NCBI GenBank assembly: GCA_947489445.1
Contig: CANLDN010000001.1
Span: forward strand, 1,054,001 to 1,118,000
DNA from: an uncultured Paracoccaceae bacterium
Lineage (GTDB): Bacteria > Pseudomonadota > Alphaproteobacteria > Rhodobacterales > Rhodobacteraceae
Direction of reading: 5' to 3'
Length of the DNA stretch: 64,000 nucleotides
Shown: piece after piece, positions 8,524-17,873 of the stretch
Layout: each line of letters starts with the position of its first letter
Position numbering within the stretch: the first letter of the stretch is position 1
The notes under the pieces: model-generated
Told to the model about the DNA's origin: nothing
Databases searched by the model: none
What the model saw: the letters and a program-made list of their open reading frames with translations, nothing else
Program-made: the position numbers and the translations under genes

Positions 8524-9756
8524 CTAGCCCTTCCACCAACGACGTGGCTCTACGTTTTCTGGAAGCGTGTTCGCATCGATAGTGCGCACTTCGTCGTAGA
8601 TTTCCTGATAGGTGTCCAAACCACCGGACCAGCCGTTCAACCGCTCGCGCCATTCTTCCCACAATGCGGGCTGGAATTCCGGCGAGCACATTTCTTCGGC
8701 TTTCCTGATCTCTTCTGCGGACAAGAATGCGTTGCGCACATTGTTTTGCGCAAAGATCGTGTTGGGCAGTTGCGGATCAGATTGACCAACGGTGTTGATC
8801 AACGCGACTTCGTTTGCCGCCTGCACATGGGTTTGCGCCCAGTAGGCCGATTCCATCACCGCATCCTGCAGATATCCTTCGAGACCATCAAAGACGGATG
8901 CTGACATCGCTGTATGCTCTGTCCCGCAGAAGAAGTTCAGGTGAACGGACTGCGATACAACCGGTGCCATGTTGGCATAGGCCACCGCAGAGGCCCAGGT
9001 TTCTGCGCCATCGATCAGGCCCTGCTTGAGTCCGTCAAGCGTTTCTTCCCAGGCGACAGGAACAGGGTTCAGGTTCAGCGCTTCCATCGCGATGCGACCA
9101 AGCTGTGTCCCCGTGACCCGGTTCTTGGTGCCCGCGAGCTGTTCCACGGACGTCACTGTTGGCTTATCTTCAAAGTTCAAACCCAACTGGATGCCGCGCA
9201 ATTCGGCATGGCTGAACAGGAACTTCAAGCCATGACGCTTTTCATATGGTTCGCGCAACAGGCGCATGGACGCTGGCGAATACAGGAAATGGTACTGATC
9301 TGCGCGGTTCCGGAACATATAGGCATAGTCCAGAACGTTCAGATAAGGCGCACCACCGGCAGAGTTTTGTGTGGATGCCGCATAGATATCAACGATCCCC
9401 TGCTGGGTTTTTTCCACGCAGGATGTCTGACCACAGATTTGATTGTCGCCGATGAATTCAATGCGAATTTCGCCGTCTGTCCGGCTTTCCAGATCGCGGG
9501 CGAATTCCAGTGCCCCTGCCCGTTCAATCAGCAGGTTGCGGGCATTAAAACCGGCTGCGCCGAACTTTAATGTGTGCTTTGCTGGCTTTGCAAAGCGCCG
9601 TTCGTAGGTTGATTCTGCCGCTGCTGCCAGATTGGCCAGGCTCATCGCCCCACCGAATGTGCCCGCCGCCAAAAGCGTCGAACTCATCCCGTAAGTCCCT
9701 GCAACCTTGAACAAATCCCGCCGCGAAATACGGCTTAGCTTGTCGCTCACTCCCAT
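8524..9756 (-). CDS. dctP: TRAP substrate-binding protein, DctP family, Tat-exported
   Basis: A 410-aa periplasmic binding protein. ATG 9756 is preceded by GGAGGAAG. The N-terminus carries a twin-arginine signal (SRRDLFKVAG, then a hydrophobic stretch to about residue 45), so the protein is probably exported folded. The mature part shows DctP features: LKFGAAGFNARN, GIVDIYAAS, RLLREPYEKRHGLKFLF, and the IQLGLNFEDKP and TRVTGTQLGR-like segments before EETLDGLKQGLIDGAE. The signal and length above 400 aa place it among larger DctP variants. First gene of the operon, facing the GMC oxidoreductase gene. Confidence 0.92.
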   Translation of the reverse strand: MGVSDKLSRISRRDLFKVAGTYGMSSTLLAAGTFGGAMSLANLAAAAESTYERRFAKPAKHTLKFGAAGFNARNLLIERAGALEFARDLESRTDGEIRIEFIGDNQICGQTSCVEKTQQGIVDIYAASTQNSAGGAPYLNVLDYAYMFRNRADQYHFLYSPASMRLLREPYEKRHGLKFLFSHAELRGIQLGLNFEDKPTVTSVEQLAGTKNRVTGTQLGRIAMEALNLNPVPVAWEETLDGLKQGLIDGAETWASAVAYANMAPVVSQSVHLNFFCGTEHTAMSASVFDGLEGYLQDAVMESAYWAQTHVQAANEVALINTVGQSDPQLPNTIFAQNNVRNAFLSAEEIRKAEEMCSPEFQPALWEEWRERLNGWSGGLDTYQEIYDEVRTIDANTLPENVEPRRWWKG

Positions 9757-9782
9757 GACTTCCTCCCATGATGTCAATTATT

Positions 9783-9797
9783 GAGACTTCTAGTTTC
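9783..9797. promoter_or_regulatory. Imperfect inverted repeat in the dctP/GMC divergent promoter region
   Basis: GAGACT-TCT-AGTTTC forms two 6-base arms with one mismatch, inside the AT-rich 107-base gap between dctP and the GMC gene. IclR regulators bind short palindromes in such places; the IclR gene closing the TRAP operon is the obvious candidate. Assignment is a guess from position. Confidence 0.3.
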
Positions 9798-9863
9798 AAA
9801 AAAACACTAGTATAGTCTTTCTATTCTGCCTAGAATTTTCTCACCTTGGGGGAGAATAAGGCA

Positions 9864-11456
9864 TTGGAAGCGGATTTTGTGGTCATCGGTGCGGGCTCTG
9901 CCGGGTGTGTTCTTGCCAATCGGTTGAGCGCCAATCCCGCCAATAAGGTGATCCTGCTCGAGGCGGGTGGCCGCGACATCAACCCGTGGATTCATATCCC
10001 CGTGGGCTATTTCAAGACGATTCATAACCCTAAGGTCGACTGGTGCTATAAGACCGAACCTGATCCGGGGTTGAATGGCAGGTCTATCGAATGGCCGCGT
10101 GGCAAGGTTTTGGGCGGGTCGTCGTCGTTGAACGGGTTGTTGTATGTGCGTGGCCAGCCGCAGGATTATGATCGCTGGCGGCAGATGGGAAATACCGGTT
10201 GGGGCTGGGATGATGTGCTGCCCTTATTCAAGCGGGCCGAACGCAATGAGCGCGGCGCGGATGCGTACCACGGTGATCAGGGGCCGCTTTCAGTGTCGAA
10301 CATGCGCATCCAACGCCCGATTACGGATGCATGGGTGGCTGCCGCACAAGCCGCAGGCCACAAGTTCAACCCTGACTACAATGGGGCGGATCAGGAAGGT
10401 GTGGGGTTTTTCCAGCTGACATCGCGCAATGGGCGCCGTTGCAGTGCGGCTGTTGCATATCTGAACCCGGTGAAATCCCGCGATAACCTACAGATCATCA
10501 CCCATGCGCAGGTGAGTAAAATCGTCATCGAAGGCAAGCGGGCGACGGCTGTAACCTACACTGATCGCAGCGGTAATCTGCAGACCGTGAAGGCGAACAA
10601 GGAAATCATCCTGTCGGCTGGCGCAATCAATTCACCGCAGCTGCTGATGCTGTCGGGTATTGGTGAAGCGGCGCAATTGGTCGATCACGGCATTGATGTG
10701 GTGCATGACCTGCCCGGGGTGGGCAAGAACATGCAGGACCATCTACAGGCGCGGCTGGTTTACAAATGCAATGAGCCGACCCTGAATGATGAGGTCAGCA
10801 CCCTTTGGGGGCAGGCCCGCATCGGGCTGAAATATCTGATGTTCCGGGCCGGCCCGATGACAATGGCGGCCAGCCTTGCCACGGGTTTCATGAAAACCCG
10901 GCCCGAGATGGAAACGCCTGACATCCAGTTCCATGTGCAGCCATTATCGGCAGAGAACCCCGGCAAGGGCGCTGACAAGTTTTCGGCCTTTACGATGTCC
11001 GTCTGTCAACTGCGTCCCGAAAGCCGCGGCGAGATCAGGTTGAATGGTGCCGATCCAAAGACCTATCCGAAGATCATCCCGAATTATCTGTCCACAGAAA
11101 CCGATTGCCGGACCATCGTGGCGGGTGTGAATATTGCCCGGACGATTGCCCGCCATGCGCCCCTGACATCCAAGATCAGTGAAGAGTATCGACCACACGC
11201 TGATTTGGACATGTGCGACTATGACGCGACGCTGGATTGGGCGCGCAATAACACCGCATCAATCTATCACCCGACAGGCACCTGCAAGATGGGTCAGGGC
11301 AAGGATGCGGTTGTTGACGAAAACCTGCGGGTTCATGGGATCGCCGGGCTGCGGGTCGCGGATTGTTCGATCATGCCAGAGATCGTGTCGGGCAACACCA
11401 ATGCCCCCGCCATTATGATCGGCGAGAAAGCGTCGGATTTGGTGCTGGCCAGTTAG
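9864..11456 (+). CDS. GMC-family oxidoreductase (choline/alcohol dehydrogenase-like)
   Basis: A 530-aa FAD enzyme. The start is TTG 9864 because GGGGGAG lies 9 bases upstream; a TTG at 9846 is in frame but lacks a Shine-Dalgarno. The N-terminal dinucleotide-binding motif is VIGAGSAGCVLANRL. Other features are PRGKVLGGSSSLNGLLYVRG, which holds the FAD-binding GMC signature, AGAINSPQLLMLSGIG (signature 2), and the C-terminal catalytic region with HPTGTCKMG and NTNAPAIMIGEK. It oxidises a primary alcohol of unknown identity. It is divergent from a TRAP operon and its end overlaps the convergent ugd gene by four bases. Specificity cannot be read. Confidence 0.92.
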   Translation: MEADFVVIGAGSAGCVLANRLSANPANKVILLEAGGRDINPWIHIPVGYFKTIHNPKVDWCYKTEPDPGLNGRSIEWPRGKVLGGSSSLNGLLYVRGQPQDYDRWRQMGNTGWGWDDVLPLFKRAERNERGADAYHGDQGPLSVSNMRIQRPITDAWVAAAQAAGHKFNPDYNGADQEGVGFFQLTSRNGRRCSAAVAYLNPVKSRDNLQIITHAQVSKIVIEGKRATAVTYTDRSGNLQTVKANKEIILSAGAINSPQLLMLSGIGEAAQLVDHGIDVVHDLPGVGKNMQDHLQARLVYKCNEPTLNDEVSTLWGQARIGLKYLMFRAGPMTMAASLATGFMKTRPEMETPDIQFHVQPLSAENPGKGADKFSAFTMSVCQLRPESRGEIRLNGADPKTYPKIIPNYLSTETDCRTIVAGVNIARTIARHAPLTSKISEEYRPHADLDMCDYDATLDWARNNTASIYHPTGTCKMGQGKDAVVDENLRVHGIAGLRVADCSIMPEIVSGNTNAPAIMIGEKASDLVLAS

Positions 11457-12784
11457 GCTTCTGACGGTGGCATAAAGCCGGCGCGCCCCACGCCAACGTA
11501 TCCTTCGAACCCGGCCTCTAGCGCGCGGTCAGCGGAATAGATGTTGCGCAGATCGGCCATGCGTGCTGACGCCATTTTTTCCGCAATGCTTTCGAGATCA
11601 AGCGCGCGGAATTCGTTCCATTCGGTCAGCAACACAACCGCATCAGCGCCGGTCACCGCCTCATAGACATCATCGAACCAAGTTACACCGGGCAGCAATG
11701 CTTCTGCCTCTCTGAACCCTTGCGGGTCGACCGCCCGGACATTTGCACCTGAGCCCACAAGTGCGGGCACAATGGTCAGCGATGGCGCATCGCGCATATC
11801 ATCAGTTTCGGGTTTGAATGTCAGGCCCAAGACCGCGATGGTCTTTTTCTGTACGGCCCCGTCACACAGATCGACAATCTTGTCGATCATGGAGCGTTTG
11901 ACCTCTTCATTGATCTTTATGACGGTTTCAACAATCTGAAGCGGGACGGCATGGTCCTGACCGATGCGAGCTAATGCTTTGGTATCTTTAGGAAAACACG
12001 ATCCACCATAGCCAGGACCCGCATGCAGGAATTTGGACCCGATCCGGTTATCAAGCCCCATGCCTTCGGCCACGCGTTTGACGTCGGCACCGGTCCGTTC
12101 GCAAAGGGCCGCGATTTCATTGATGAATGTCACCTTGGTCGCAAGAAACGCGTTGGCCGCGTATTTGATCATCTCTGCCGTTTCGAGATCGGTCGTCACG
12201 ATGGGGAAGTCGCGCAGCGATAGCGGGCGGTAAATCTCTTGCATGACGGCGGTGGCGCGGTCGGATTGAACGCCAACAACAACCCGGTCAGGGCGCATGA
12301 AATCCTCGATTGCTGCCCCTTCGCGCAGGAATTCGGGGTTCGACACGACGTCAAATTCAAGATCGGGACGCGCGTCTTTGACCAGTTGTGCCACTTTTCT
12401 GTTGGTGCCGACGGGCACCGTCGATTTGGTGACGATCACGGCATAGTCGGACAACAGGGCCGCGACTTCCTGCACCGCGCCAAACACATGGCTGAGATCG
12501 GCATGACCATCACCACGTCTGCTGGGCGTGCCGACAGCGATAAACACGGCGTCGGCGCCTGCAATCGCGTCTTTGAGGTCATTTGTGAACGATAGCCGCT
12601 TTGCGGCCATGTTCTTTGCCATCAACACATCAAGACCCGGTTCGAATATGGGTGTCTGCCCCTTGCGCAGCAGGGCAAGCTTGGCTTCATCCTTGTCGAC
12701 GCAGACGACCTCGTGGCCGAAGTCCGACAGACAAACGCCTGACACAAGCCCTACATACCCGGTGCCGATCATTGCAATTTTCAT
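11453..12784 (-). CDS. ugd: UDP-glucose 6-dehydrogenase
   Basis: A 443-aa NAD-dependent enzyme making UDP-glucuronate. The N-terminal Rossmann motif is IGTGYVGLVSG. Then come EPGLD, AVGTPSRRGDGHAD, TKSTVPVGT, SNPEFLREGAAI, the helix with EMIKYAANAFLATKVTFINE, the catalytic cysteine in GPGYGGSCFPKD, and the C-terminal LGLTFKPETDDMRDAPS. Length is normal for the family. It is 106 bases downstream of a sugar-nucleotide epimerase gene on the same strand, so both probably feed uronic acid units into a surface polysaccharide. Confidence 0.96.
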   Translation of the reverse strand: MKIAMIGTGYVGLVSGVCLSDFGHEVVCVDKDEAKLALLRKGQTPIFEPGLDVLMAKNMAAKRLSFTNDLKDAIAGADAVFIAVGTPSRRGDGHADLSHVFGAVQEVAALLSDYAVIVTKSTVPVGTNRKVAQLVKDARPDLEFDVVSNPEFLREGAAIEDFMRPDRVVVGVQSDRATAVMQEIYRPLSLRDFPIVTTDLETAEMIKYAANAFLATKVTFINEIAALCERTGADVKRVAEGMGLDNRIGSKFLHAGPGYGGSCFPKDTKALARIGQDHAVPLQIVETVIKINEEVKRSMIDKIVDLCDGAVQKKTIAVLGLTFKPETDDMRDAPSLTIVPALVGSGANVRAVDPQGFREAEALLPGVTWFDDVYEAVTGADAVVLLTEWNEFRALDLESIAEKMASARMADLRNIYSADRALEAGFEGYVGVGRAGFMPPSEA

Positions 12785-12890
12785 GGCGATCTCTTTGATT
12801 TGTTTCAGGTGCTATACACGCTATTGCACCGATCCGGCCAGAGGGGTCGTTGATCAACTTTTGCCAACTTCAACGTTAAGCAAATTTCAG

Positions 12891-13904
12891 TCACACATCG
12901 TAATAGTCGCGGTACCACTCTACGAAATTGCGGATACCCTCTGCAGTCGTCGTTTGCGGTTTGTAGCCGGTGAGCCGTTCCAGAAGATCGGCATTGGCCC
13001 ATGTTTCGGGCACGTCACCCTTTTGCATGTCCATGAAGTTTTTGCTGATCTCGACGCCGAGGCAGTTTTCGATCTCAGTAATGAATTCCATGAGCGGTAC
13101 CTTGGTACTGTTGCCAATGTTCACAACGCGGAAAGGGGCAACCGGGCTTAGGCTGTCGCCTTCCTCGATATTTGCACGGTCGGCAGGTTCGACCGGTGCT
13201 ACGTCGATCAACAAACGGATCCCCCGCACCAGATCGGTGACGTAGGTGAAGTCGCGGGCCATCTCGCCGTGGTTATAGACGTCGATTGTTTCACCGTTCA
13301 GCCCTGCTTTGACGAATTTGAATAACGCCAAATCGGGACGCCCCCATGGCCCGTAGACGGTGAAGAACCGAAACATTGTGGTCGGTATTTTCCACAAATG
13401 GGCATAGGAATGCGCCATATGTTCGTTCGCCTTTTTTGTCGCGGCATAGAGGGTCAGGGGCGTGTCTGTATTGGTCTGCTCCTGAAATGGCATGTCGATA
13501 TTGGCGCCATAAACAGAGGATGTGGATGCCATCAAAAGATGATCGACACCAAATTCACGGGCGCATTCGGTCACGTTGAAGGTGCCCATTACATTGGACT
13601 CCATATAGGCACGGGGGTTTTCGAGCGAATAACGCACACCCGCCTGTCCTGCCAGATGCACGATAATGTCGGGTTTCTCTTTTGCAATCAGATCACGCAG
13701 CAGATCAAAATCTTCCAACATACCTTCGGTGCAGGTGAAGTTCGGGTTTTGTAGAAGCGCCTGTTGGCGGCGCTGTTTGAGCCGCACATCGTAATAGTCG
13801 GTCATGCCGTCAAAGCCGATGACCCGAAAACCTTCGTCCAGCAGTAGCTGTGCCAGATGAAATCCGATAAACCCGGCCGTTCCGGTGATCAGCACTGTGC
13901 GCAT
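12891..13904 (-). CDS. NAD-dependent epimerase, probable UDP-glucuronate 4-epimerase
   Basis: A 337-aa extended SDR protein from ATG 13904. It has the NAD motif GTAGFIGFHLA, DYYDVRLK, HLAGQAGVRYSLENP, the catalytic STSSVYG and YAATKKANE (YxxxK), and RFFTVYGPWGRPDLALF. The last segments are typical of UDP-glucuronate 4-epimerases (LpsL/Cap1J group). The neighbouring ugd makes the expected substrate, which supports galacturonate supply for polysaccharide. A frame extension upstream to 13985 has no ribosome site. Specificity is inferred from resemblance plus context. Confidence 0.9.
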   Translation of the reverse strand: MRTVLITGTAGFIGFHLAQLLLDEGFRVIGFDGMTDYYDVRLKQRRQQALLQNPNFTCTEGMLEDFDLLRDLIAKEKPDIIVHLAGQAGVRYSLENPRAYMESNVMGTFNVTECAREFGVDHLLMASTSSVYGANIDMPFQEQTNTDTPLTLYAATKKANEHMAHSYAHLWKIPTTMFRFFTVYGPWGRPDLALFKFVKAGLNGETIDVYNHGEMARDFTYVTDLVRGIRLLIDVAPVEPADRANIEEGDSLSPVAPFRVVNIGNSTKVPLMEFITEIENCLGVEISKNFMDMQKGDVPETWANADLLERLTGYKPQTTTAEGIRNFVEWYRDYYDV

Positions 13905-13963
13905 TATGTGGCGTCTACCTTTTGTCCTTTGCCCGGCCTCCGATACACGAAGCGCGGCAGTTG

Positions 13964-16294
13964 TTACTGCGTCGCAGTAAAGCAATCTGTGCGGACATCA
14001 ATGCAGATCTGGCTTGCAGCATCACGTGACATGGGCCCGACGGTCACCATGGTCAGCCCGCTTGCTTGCCGATAACTTGGCTGAAAGCGGCCAAGAACAG
14101 CGCCGTTTTGCGATACCAGATTGGCCCAATGCCGCTGCGCGTTTTCCGCAGTGCTGAATGACCCAAGGACAGCGATATGGCTACCGCCTGGCACTGCTGC
14201 AGCCCGGTTGGCCCGTGCGACGGCCGTGTTCACCCGGCTGCTGTTTGCGATCAGGTCCGAATTGCTGGTGCGGGTGGACGGGATATTCATCTGCGTGCTG
14301 AGCGAAGCATCGTCACGGCGCAGGGATTCCACCCGCTCGCGCAATTGCTGCGTCACCCGGCGCGCATCCATCTGATTATTGACAATGCGTGGTGTGATCA
14401 ACACCAGCAGTTCGGTTTGTGCGCGGCCCCGGCTCCTATTGCCAAACAGGTTTCCGGCCACGGGCAAGTCTTTCAAGATCGGAATGCCACCGCCGCTGCC
14501 AGATCTGCTGTCAGAGAACAGACCACCCAGAACAATTGTTTCACCGCTATCGACAGACACGGAGCTGTTGATCAGACGTTGCGAGATGATCGGGTTGCCT
14601 GTAGCAGCATCGGTTTCGCCAACAATGCTGACCTCTTGACCGATATTCAGGATCACAGAACCTGACGAGTTGATGCGCGGGGTCACCTCGAAGATAACGC
14701 CCGTGTCCCTATATTCGACCGTCGAGACAAAAACCTGATCAGTCGCACTGCCTGCGTCCTGCGCCGTTCGAACCGAAGTTGGTACCTGATCACCGACAAC
14801 CAAACGCGCGGATTCGTTGTTCAGGATCATGAGGTTCGGTGAAGAGATCACGTTGAGTGAGGTGACCGTATCAAGCGCATCAATGACCATATTCGCCGGT
14901 GTGCCCCCGAGCGAGACGTTGAAGCCCGGCAGGTTTGGTGTGACGTTGACGGATTCAACCTGCGACAGACCTAACCGTGCGCCCCCATCTTCGAGGAAAT
15001 ATTGCACGCCGTAGCGCAGGTCTTCATTCAACGAGACTTCGACGATTGTCGCTTCAACAAGGACTTGCCGTTGCGGTACATCAAGGCGGTGCAGGATGCC
15101 CAATACACGCTGGTATTCGTCTGGTGTCGCATGGATCAGTAGCGTGTTCGTGGGTTCGCTGGCCACAACGCGGGTGGCGTTGATCGTGCCTTGATTGTCA
15201 AAGAATACTTCGCTGGCTTCGATGACTTGCGGTTCCTCCGCCGTAGTTTCGACTGATATGCCCAGAATTTGCGACAGCGTTGGTGCGATCTGAGCCGCCC
15301 GCGCGTATTTCATATCGTAGGAATAGACCTGCGCATCGTTGGACCCTTCGCGGGTCAGCCGGTTTATCCAGACCGACACGCTTTCAAGCGCGCGCGGAGT
15401 TTTTGCCACCGCAAGGATGGAGTTATTCTCGGGGATGACTTCGAACACGACCAGTGGCTCAAAATCTTCGTCTGTTTCGACCAGACGTTCCAACCCTGTC
15501 ACGATGGATTGCGCAGACCGACCACTGATCGGGAAAATCCCGACAGAGCGGTTGGAGAGCCAATCGACATCAAAACTCTGGATGGTTTTGTCCCATGACT
15601 GCTGATCGACGGAGGTGCCGGCCAACACGATGATATTGCGTTGCGCGTCGATGCCAACGATCCCGTCGCCAGCAAACGGTTGTAGGATCGCAGCCATTTC
15701 CTGTGCCCCGATGTTGCGCAGGGGGATAACCCGCAGCGTATAGCCGGGTAAGACGTCGCGCGCCGTAGTCGCGGCAACAGACAAGTTTGCTGATAGCGGC
15801 ACAATGGCGAAGATATCGCCGCGTCGGATCAAGACCGCGTTGTTTTGTTTCAGCGCAAGTTCGAACACCTCGATCGCTGTGGTGCGCGTTACAGGCTGCG
15901 ATGACCGGATATTTACCGTGCCTTGCACGCCGGGATCAATGACGTAGTTGACCTGCAAAAGCTCACCCAGAATGGCGGCAGCCGCAGATTCAACATCCAC
16001 ATCGACGAGGTTGAGCGACACCGTCCGTTCGCCATTTTCATTGACGAAATCACTGTCGACCAGCAACGGCTGACGTCCGGGAAAGATTGTGCCTTGCCCG
16101 GCCTGGACACGTTGGGCGCCTGTGACCCGACCCTGCTGACGGTTCAGCCCGCTGCCATCACCGCCACGCCCAAAGATATTGGCGAGCTGCCAGCCCCTGA
16201 GTTCAACAGGCTCACCATTGCGATCAACTTGGGGCGTGTCTTCACAAGCTCCAAGAATCGCGGCGGCTGCCACGAGTGCGAAAATCTTTTTCAT
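13964..16294 (-). CDS. gspD: Type II secretion secretin GspD with C-terminal SPOR domain
   Basis: A 776-aa outer membrane secretin. The start is ATG 16294 with GAGG upstream. The N-terminus is a lipoprotein signal (MKKIFALVAAAA, lipobox LGAC), so it may be lipidated. N0-N3 domains cover about residues 90-430, seen as VSLNLVDVDVESAAAAILG, then NYVIDPGVQGTV and three further repeats. The secretin domain with VISSPNLMILNNE and LLVLITPRIV reaches about 640. The last about 74 residues (IAVLGSFSTAENAQRHW to the end) look like a SPOR domain, which binds denuded peptidoglycan glycan; this is unusual for a GspD. It lies at the far end of the minus-strand T2SS operon, 83 bases after gspO. Confidence 0.93.
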   Translation of the reverse strand: MKKIFALVAAAAILGACEDTPQVDRNGEPVELRGWQLANIFGRGGDGSGLNRQQGRVTGAQRVQAGQGTIFPGRQPLLVDSDFVNENGERTVSLNLVDVDVESAAAAILGELLQVNYVIDPGVQGTVNIRSSQPVTRTTAIEVFELALKQNNAVLIRRGDIFAIVPLSANLSVAATTARDVLPGYTLRVIPLRNIGAQEMAAILQPFAGDGIVGIDAQRNIIVLAGTSVDQQSWDKTIQSFDVDWLSNRSVGIFPISGRSAQSIVTGLERLVETDEDFEPLVVFEVIPENNSILAVAKTPRALESVSVWINRLTREGSNDAQVYSYDMKYARAAQIAPTLSQILGISVETTAEEPQVIEASEVFFDNQGTINATRVVASEPTNTLLIHATPDEYQRVLGILHRLDVPQRQVLVEATIVEVSLNEDLRYGVQYFLEDGGARLGLSQVESVNVTPNLPGFNVSLGGTPANMVIDALDTVTSLNVISSPNLMILNNESARLVVGDQVPTSVRTAQDAGSATDQVFVSTVEYRDTGVIFEVTPRINSSGSVILNIGQEVSIVGETDAATGNPIISQRLINSSVSVDSGETIVLGGLFSDSRSGSGGGIPILKDLPVAGNLFGNRSRGRAQTELLVLITPRIVNNQMDARRVTQQLRERVESLRRDDASLSTQMNIPSTRTSNSDLIANSSRVNTAVARANRAAAVPGGSHIAVLGSFSTAENAQRHWANLVSQNGAVLGRFQPSYRQASGLTMVTVGPMSRDAASQICIDVRTDCFTATQ

Positions 16295-16377
16295 GCTCTG
16301 CCTCATCAGCAACGCCCTGGATCTTTTGCCCAAGTGCGCATTTTTTATATCATTAGTAGCACCTTAGCAGTCAATCT

Positions 16378-17022
16378 TTAGATGATTTGCCACAAATGAC
16401 GGATGATGATGAAAACGATGCAAAGGTGTGTCCCGTATGACACGCCGAAGGTTTGCGCCTGCTTTTGCTGGAAAATGCGACGCAATCCGGCCTCGATCAG
16501 TCCGGAAACTGCGGCCAGACCAACCAAAAGGAAGCTTATTGTGGGCAGCAAAAACCCGCCCAGACCGGCGATCAGCCAGATATCACCAAGCCCCATCGCT
16601 TCCTTGCCGGAACGCCAAATCATGACTTGGCGTACCGCCAATAACGTCAGCGCGGGCAGGCCCATTTGGACTAGAACGGTTGTCAGGGCGTCGGTTTGGA
16701 GGCCCCATATGAGGGCCAGCGCAATGACTGCAACTGTCCATTCGATAGGTAGCCAGCGCCACCGCCAGTCGATACTGGCGAGCAGAAACAAGAGTGACAG
16801 CAGTGCGATATCAACGGCCAATTCCGGGGCCATGGCGGCAGATGCGGTGACTGCCGTCATGCCCCCCCCCCCAAGTCCCCAGGCAACGGGTCGATACCAC
16901 TGACGCACCAGATGCGCCCCGCCAATCCAGCGCAGATAGGCGCGTGCAACAATCGCGGTAGGACCGAGCAGGAGCGCGGCAAGCGTCACCAGTGCGGGTA
17001 GGATCTGCCAAGCGAGTATCAT
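16378..17022 (-). CDS. gspO: Prepilin peptidase, A24 family (GspO/PilD type, short form)
   Basis: A 214-aa integral membrane aspartic protease that would cleave the pseudopilin leaders of GspG-K. The start ATG 17022 overlaps the gspK stop (TAATG). The two expected active-site aspartates are seen in SIDWRWRWLP and in the GLGD motif (EAMGLGDIWLI). It is shorter than classical GspO because the N-terminal methyltransferase domain with its cysteine motif is absent, so it may process without N-methylating. An 11-base homopolymer encoding GGGG lies within it (see separate entry), so the reading frame depends on an exact tract length. Confidence 0.85.
   Translation of the reverse strand: MILAWQILPALVTLAALLLGPTAIVARAYLRWIGGAHLVRQWYRPVAWGLGGGGMTAVTASAAMAPELAVDIALLSLLFLLASIDWRWRWLPIEWTVAVIALALIWGLQTDALTTVLVQMGLPALTLLAVRQVMIWRSGKEAMGLGDIWLIAGLGGFLLPTISFLLVGLAAVSGLIEAGLRRIFQQKQAQTFGVSYGTHLCIVFIIIRHLWQII
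16862..16872. repeat. 11-base C/G homopolymer inside gspO
   Basis: Eleven consecutive C on the plus strand (G on the coding strand) encode part of GLGGGG. One base more or less would break the prepilin peptidase frame. Such tracts are prone to replication slippage and also to sequencing error. Confidence 0.9.
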
Positions 17023-17873
17023 TATCGCAGGATTTCCATGCCCAGAATATCGTAGCGCATTTTTCCGCCGCGAAAGCTGATACCCCGTTTGGCAACTGTG
17101 GCAACGATGGTCGCTCTGACGCCGCTCGTCAGAACCCCCTCTGCCGCAATCGTATAAACCGGTCCTTCGGTCCCACCTAACCACACCGATGCCGTGCCCA
17201 GCCGGGGCAGTGACAGACCATCACGCCGCCGGTCGATGATGGTTGTAACGTCGCTTGGCCCGATACCCGGAATGGCGGCCAGCAGCGCGGCGGGCGCTGT
17301 CAGCGGATTGACCTGCGCTGATCCATTATAAGTCGTGAGGGCCTGGCGCGCACGCAGGCTGACATCCTGTGGCAGTCCCAGTTCCGTTAACAGCTGTGGC
17401 AGCGGGCGTAGTCGCCCTGCGGCCTGCGGATCGGACCGTTGCGCCACAATCGCCTGCGCAATTGTCACGGCATCAAAGGCGTCAATGCCGCTGTCTTCGC
17501 CCAATCGCTGCAATGTGGGCCCAAGCAATTCCACCGGCGCCTGATTGATGTCGAGCTTGCCGCCTTCGTCCCAGATCTGGTAGGTCGCACTGCCTTCGGC
17601 CATCGTCAGCGATACGGGGGTGCCGTCGCGCAGGCTGCGCGGCTCGTCCTCACCGATGCGGCCAAGATCGGCCAAAGCCACATTTACAGCGCTGCGCGCC
17701 AGTTCCACCGCGCGGCTGGTTTCGACCTCCGCCCGCGTTGACAAGGCATCCTGCCGTTGGGTTACCAGATAGCTTGAAACGGCCAACAGCAGCCCCAGCC
17801 CCATCCAAAGCACGGTGAGCAAGACAAAGCCGCGATGCCCGCGACGGCGCGATATCCTCAGCGCAGACGGCAA
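17022..17873 (-). CDS. gspK: Type II secretion minor pseudopilin GspK
   Basis: A 283-aa protein, the tip pseudopilin. The start is TTG 17873, because GGAGG sits 7 bases upstream; a GTG at 17915 is in frame but deep in gspJ and without ribosome site. A basic leader ends at G-F in GHRGFVLLTVLWMGLGLLL, the class III prepilin signal, but position +5 is Thr rather than Glu, the known GspK feature. The body has the large GspK alpha domain: LDINQAPVELLG and IPGIGPSDVTTIIDRR, a helix-hairpin-helix-like stretch. It overlaps gspJ by 16 bases and gspO by one. Confidence 0.9.
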   Translation of the reverse strand: MPSALRISRRRGHRGFVLLTVLWMGLGLLLAVSSYLVTQRQDALSTRAEVETSRAVELARSAVNVALADLGRIGEDEPRSLRDGTPVSLTMAEGSATYQIWDEGGKLDINQAPVELLGPTLQRLGEDSGIDAFDAVTIAQAIVAQRSDPQAAGRLRPLPQLLTELGLPQDVSLRARQALTTYNGSAQVNPLTAPAALLAAIPGIGPSDVTTIIDRRRDGLSLPRLGTASVWLGGTEGPVYTIAAEGVLTSGVRATIVATVAKRGISFRGGKMRYDILGMEILR

